From positions 26,033,110 to 26,097,109 of the forward strand of contig CM037861.1 of the NCBI GenBank assembly GCA_021292105.1: 64,000 nt of DNA, in the 5' to 3' direction. The position numbers and the translations under genes are program-made. This stretch comes from Anadara kagoshimensis (taxonomy: Eukaryota; Mollusca; Bivalvia; Arcoida; Arcidae). Shown here piece after piece: positions 63,880 through 64,000 of the stretch. The notes under the pieces are model-generated. The model saw only the letters and a list, made by a program, of their open reading frames with translations. It searched no databases and was not told the origin of the DNA. The first letter of the stretch is position 1. Each line of letters starts with the position of its first letter.

Positions 63880-64000
63880 AATCAATGGAATATTTTGCGT
63901 ATATCGAGACATTGCCAGCTATAGGCTAAGGTGAAGAAATTTTTCCTGTGTGTTGAGCTGATGGCAGTTTACAGCAGGGTTCTTTTATCATGACATGCTT
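63880..64000 (-). repeat. SINE family S1, cut by window end
   Basis: TTGCCAGCTATAGGCTAAGG, GCTGATGGCA and CAGCAGGGTTCTTTTATCAT match the S1 body. Confidence 0.7.

Overview
The window is animal nuclear DNA: AT-rich, with long introns, GT/AG splice sites and many short DNA transposons and tRNA-derived SINEs. It carries two protein-coding genes in divergent (head-to-head) order. TEX2 is on the minus strand (coding exons 27468 down to 16272). ERN1/IRE1 is on the plus strand (coding exons 29113 to 57206). The repeat types suggest a bivalve or related mollusc: short elements ending in a GAGCC...GGCTC hairpin, SINEs with tRNA heads, and frequent TACATGTA octamers. This is recognition from memory, and the species is not determined.

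ERN1 was assembled from 22 exons whose phases all agree: 2682 nt, 893 aa. It has a signal peptide, a luminal stress-sensing domain, one transmembrane helix, a kinase with its catalytic motifs and an RNase (KEN) domain with its catalytic Tyr, Asn and His. TEX2 was assembled from 7 coding exons: 2814 nt, 937 aa. It has a Ser/Glu-rich N-terminus, an ER membrane hairpin, a PH-like region and an SMP lipid-transfer domain split by an acidic linker. An untranslated 5' exon is implied by a splice acceptor just upstream of the ATG. The two start codons are about 1.6 kb apart, and this interval contains an ETS-like and a CCAAT motif. Both products are ER membrane proteins. From memory the two genes are also neighbours in human, so the linkage may be ancient.

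Layout: 1-16271 is gene-free and repeat-rich (SINEs, a PIF/Harbinger-like MITE, a large Helitron-like element with a satellite core, further MITEs). 16272-27497 is TEX2. 27498-29112 is the shared upstream region. 29113-57206 is ERN1, whose introns hold a 2.5-kb TTAA-flanked transposon (30852-33397), two short hAT-like elements with target duplications, pogo-like MITEs, a LINE fragment, minisatellites and a foldback element. 57207-64000 is ERN1 3' UTR and downstream sequence with MITEs, a G-rich tract and a SINE cut by the window edge.

No CRISPR array, rRNA, functional tRNA or prokaryote-type operon was seen. The most notable signals are the ER-stress-related divergent gene pair and several element families whose ends and target-site duplications can be read directly.
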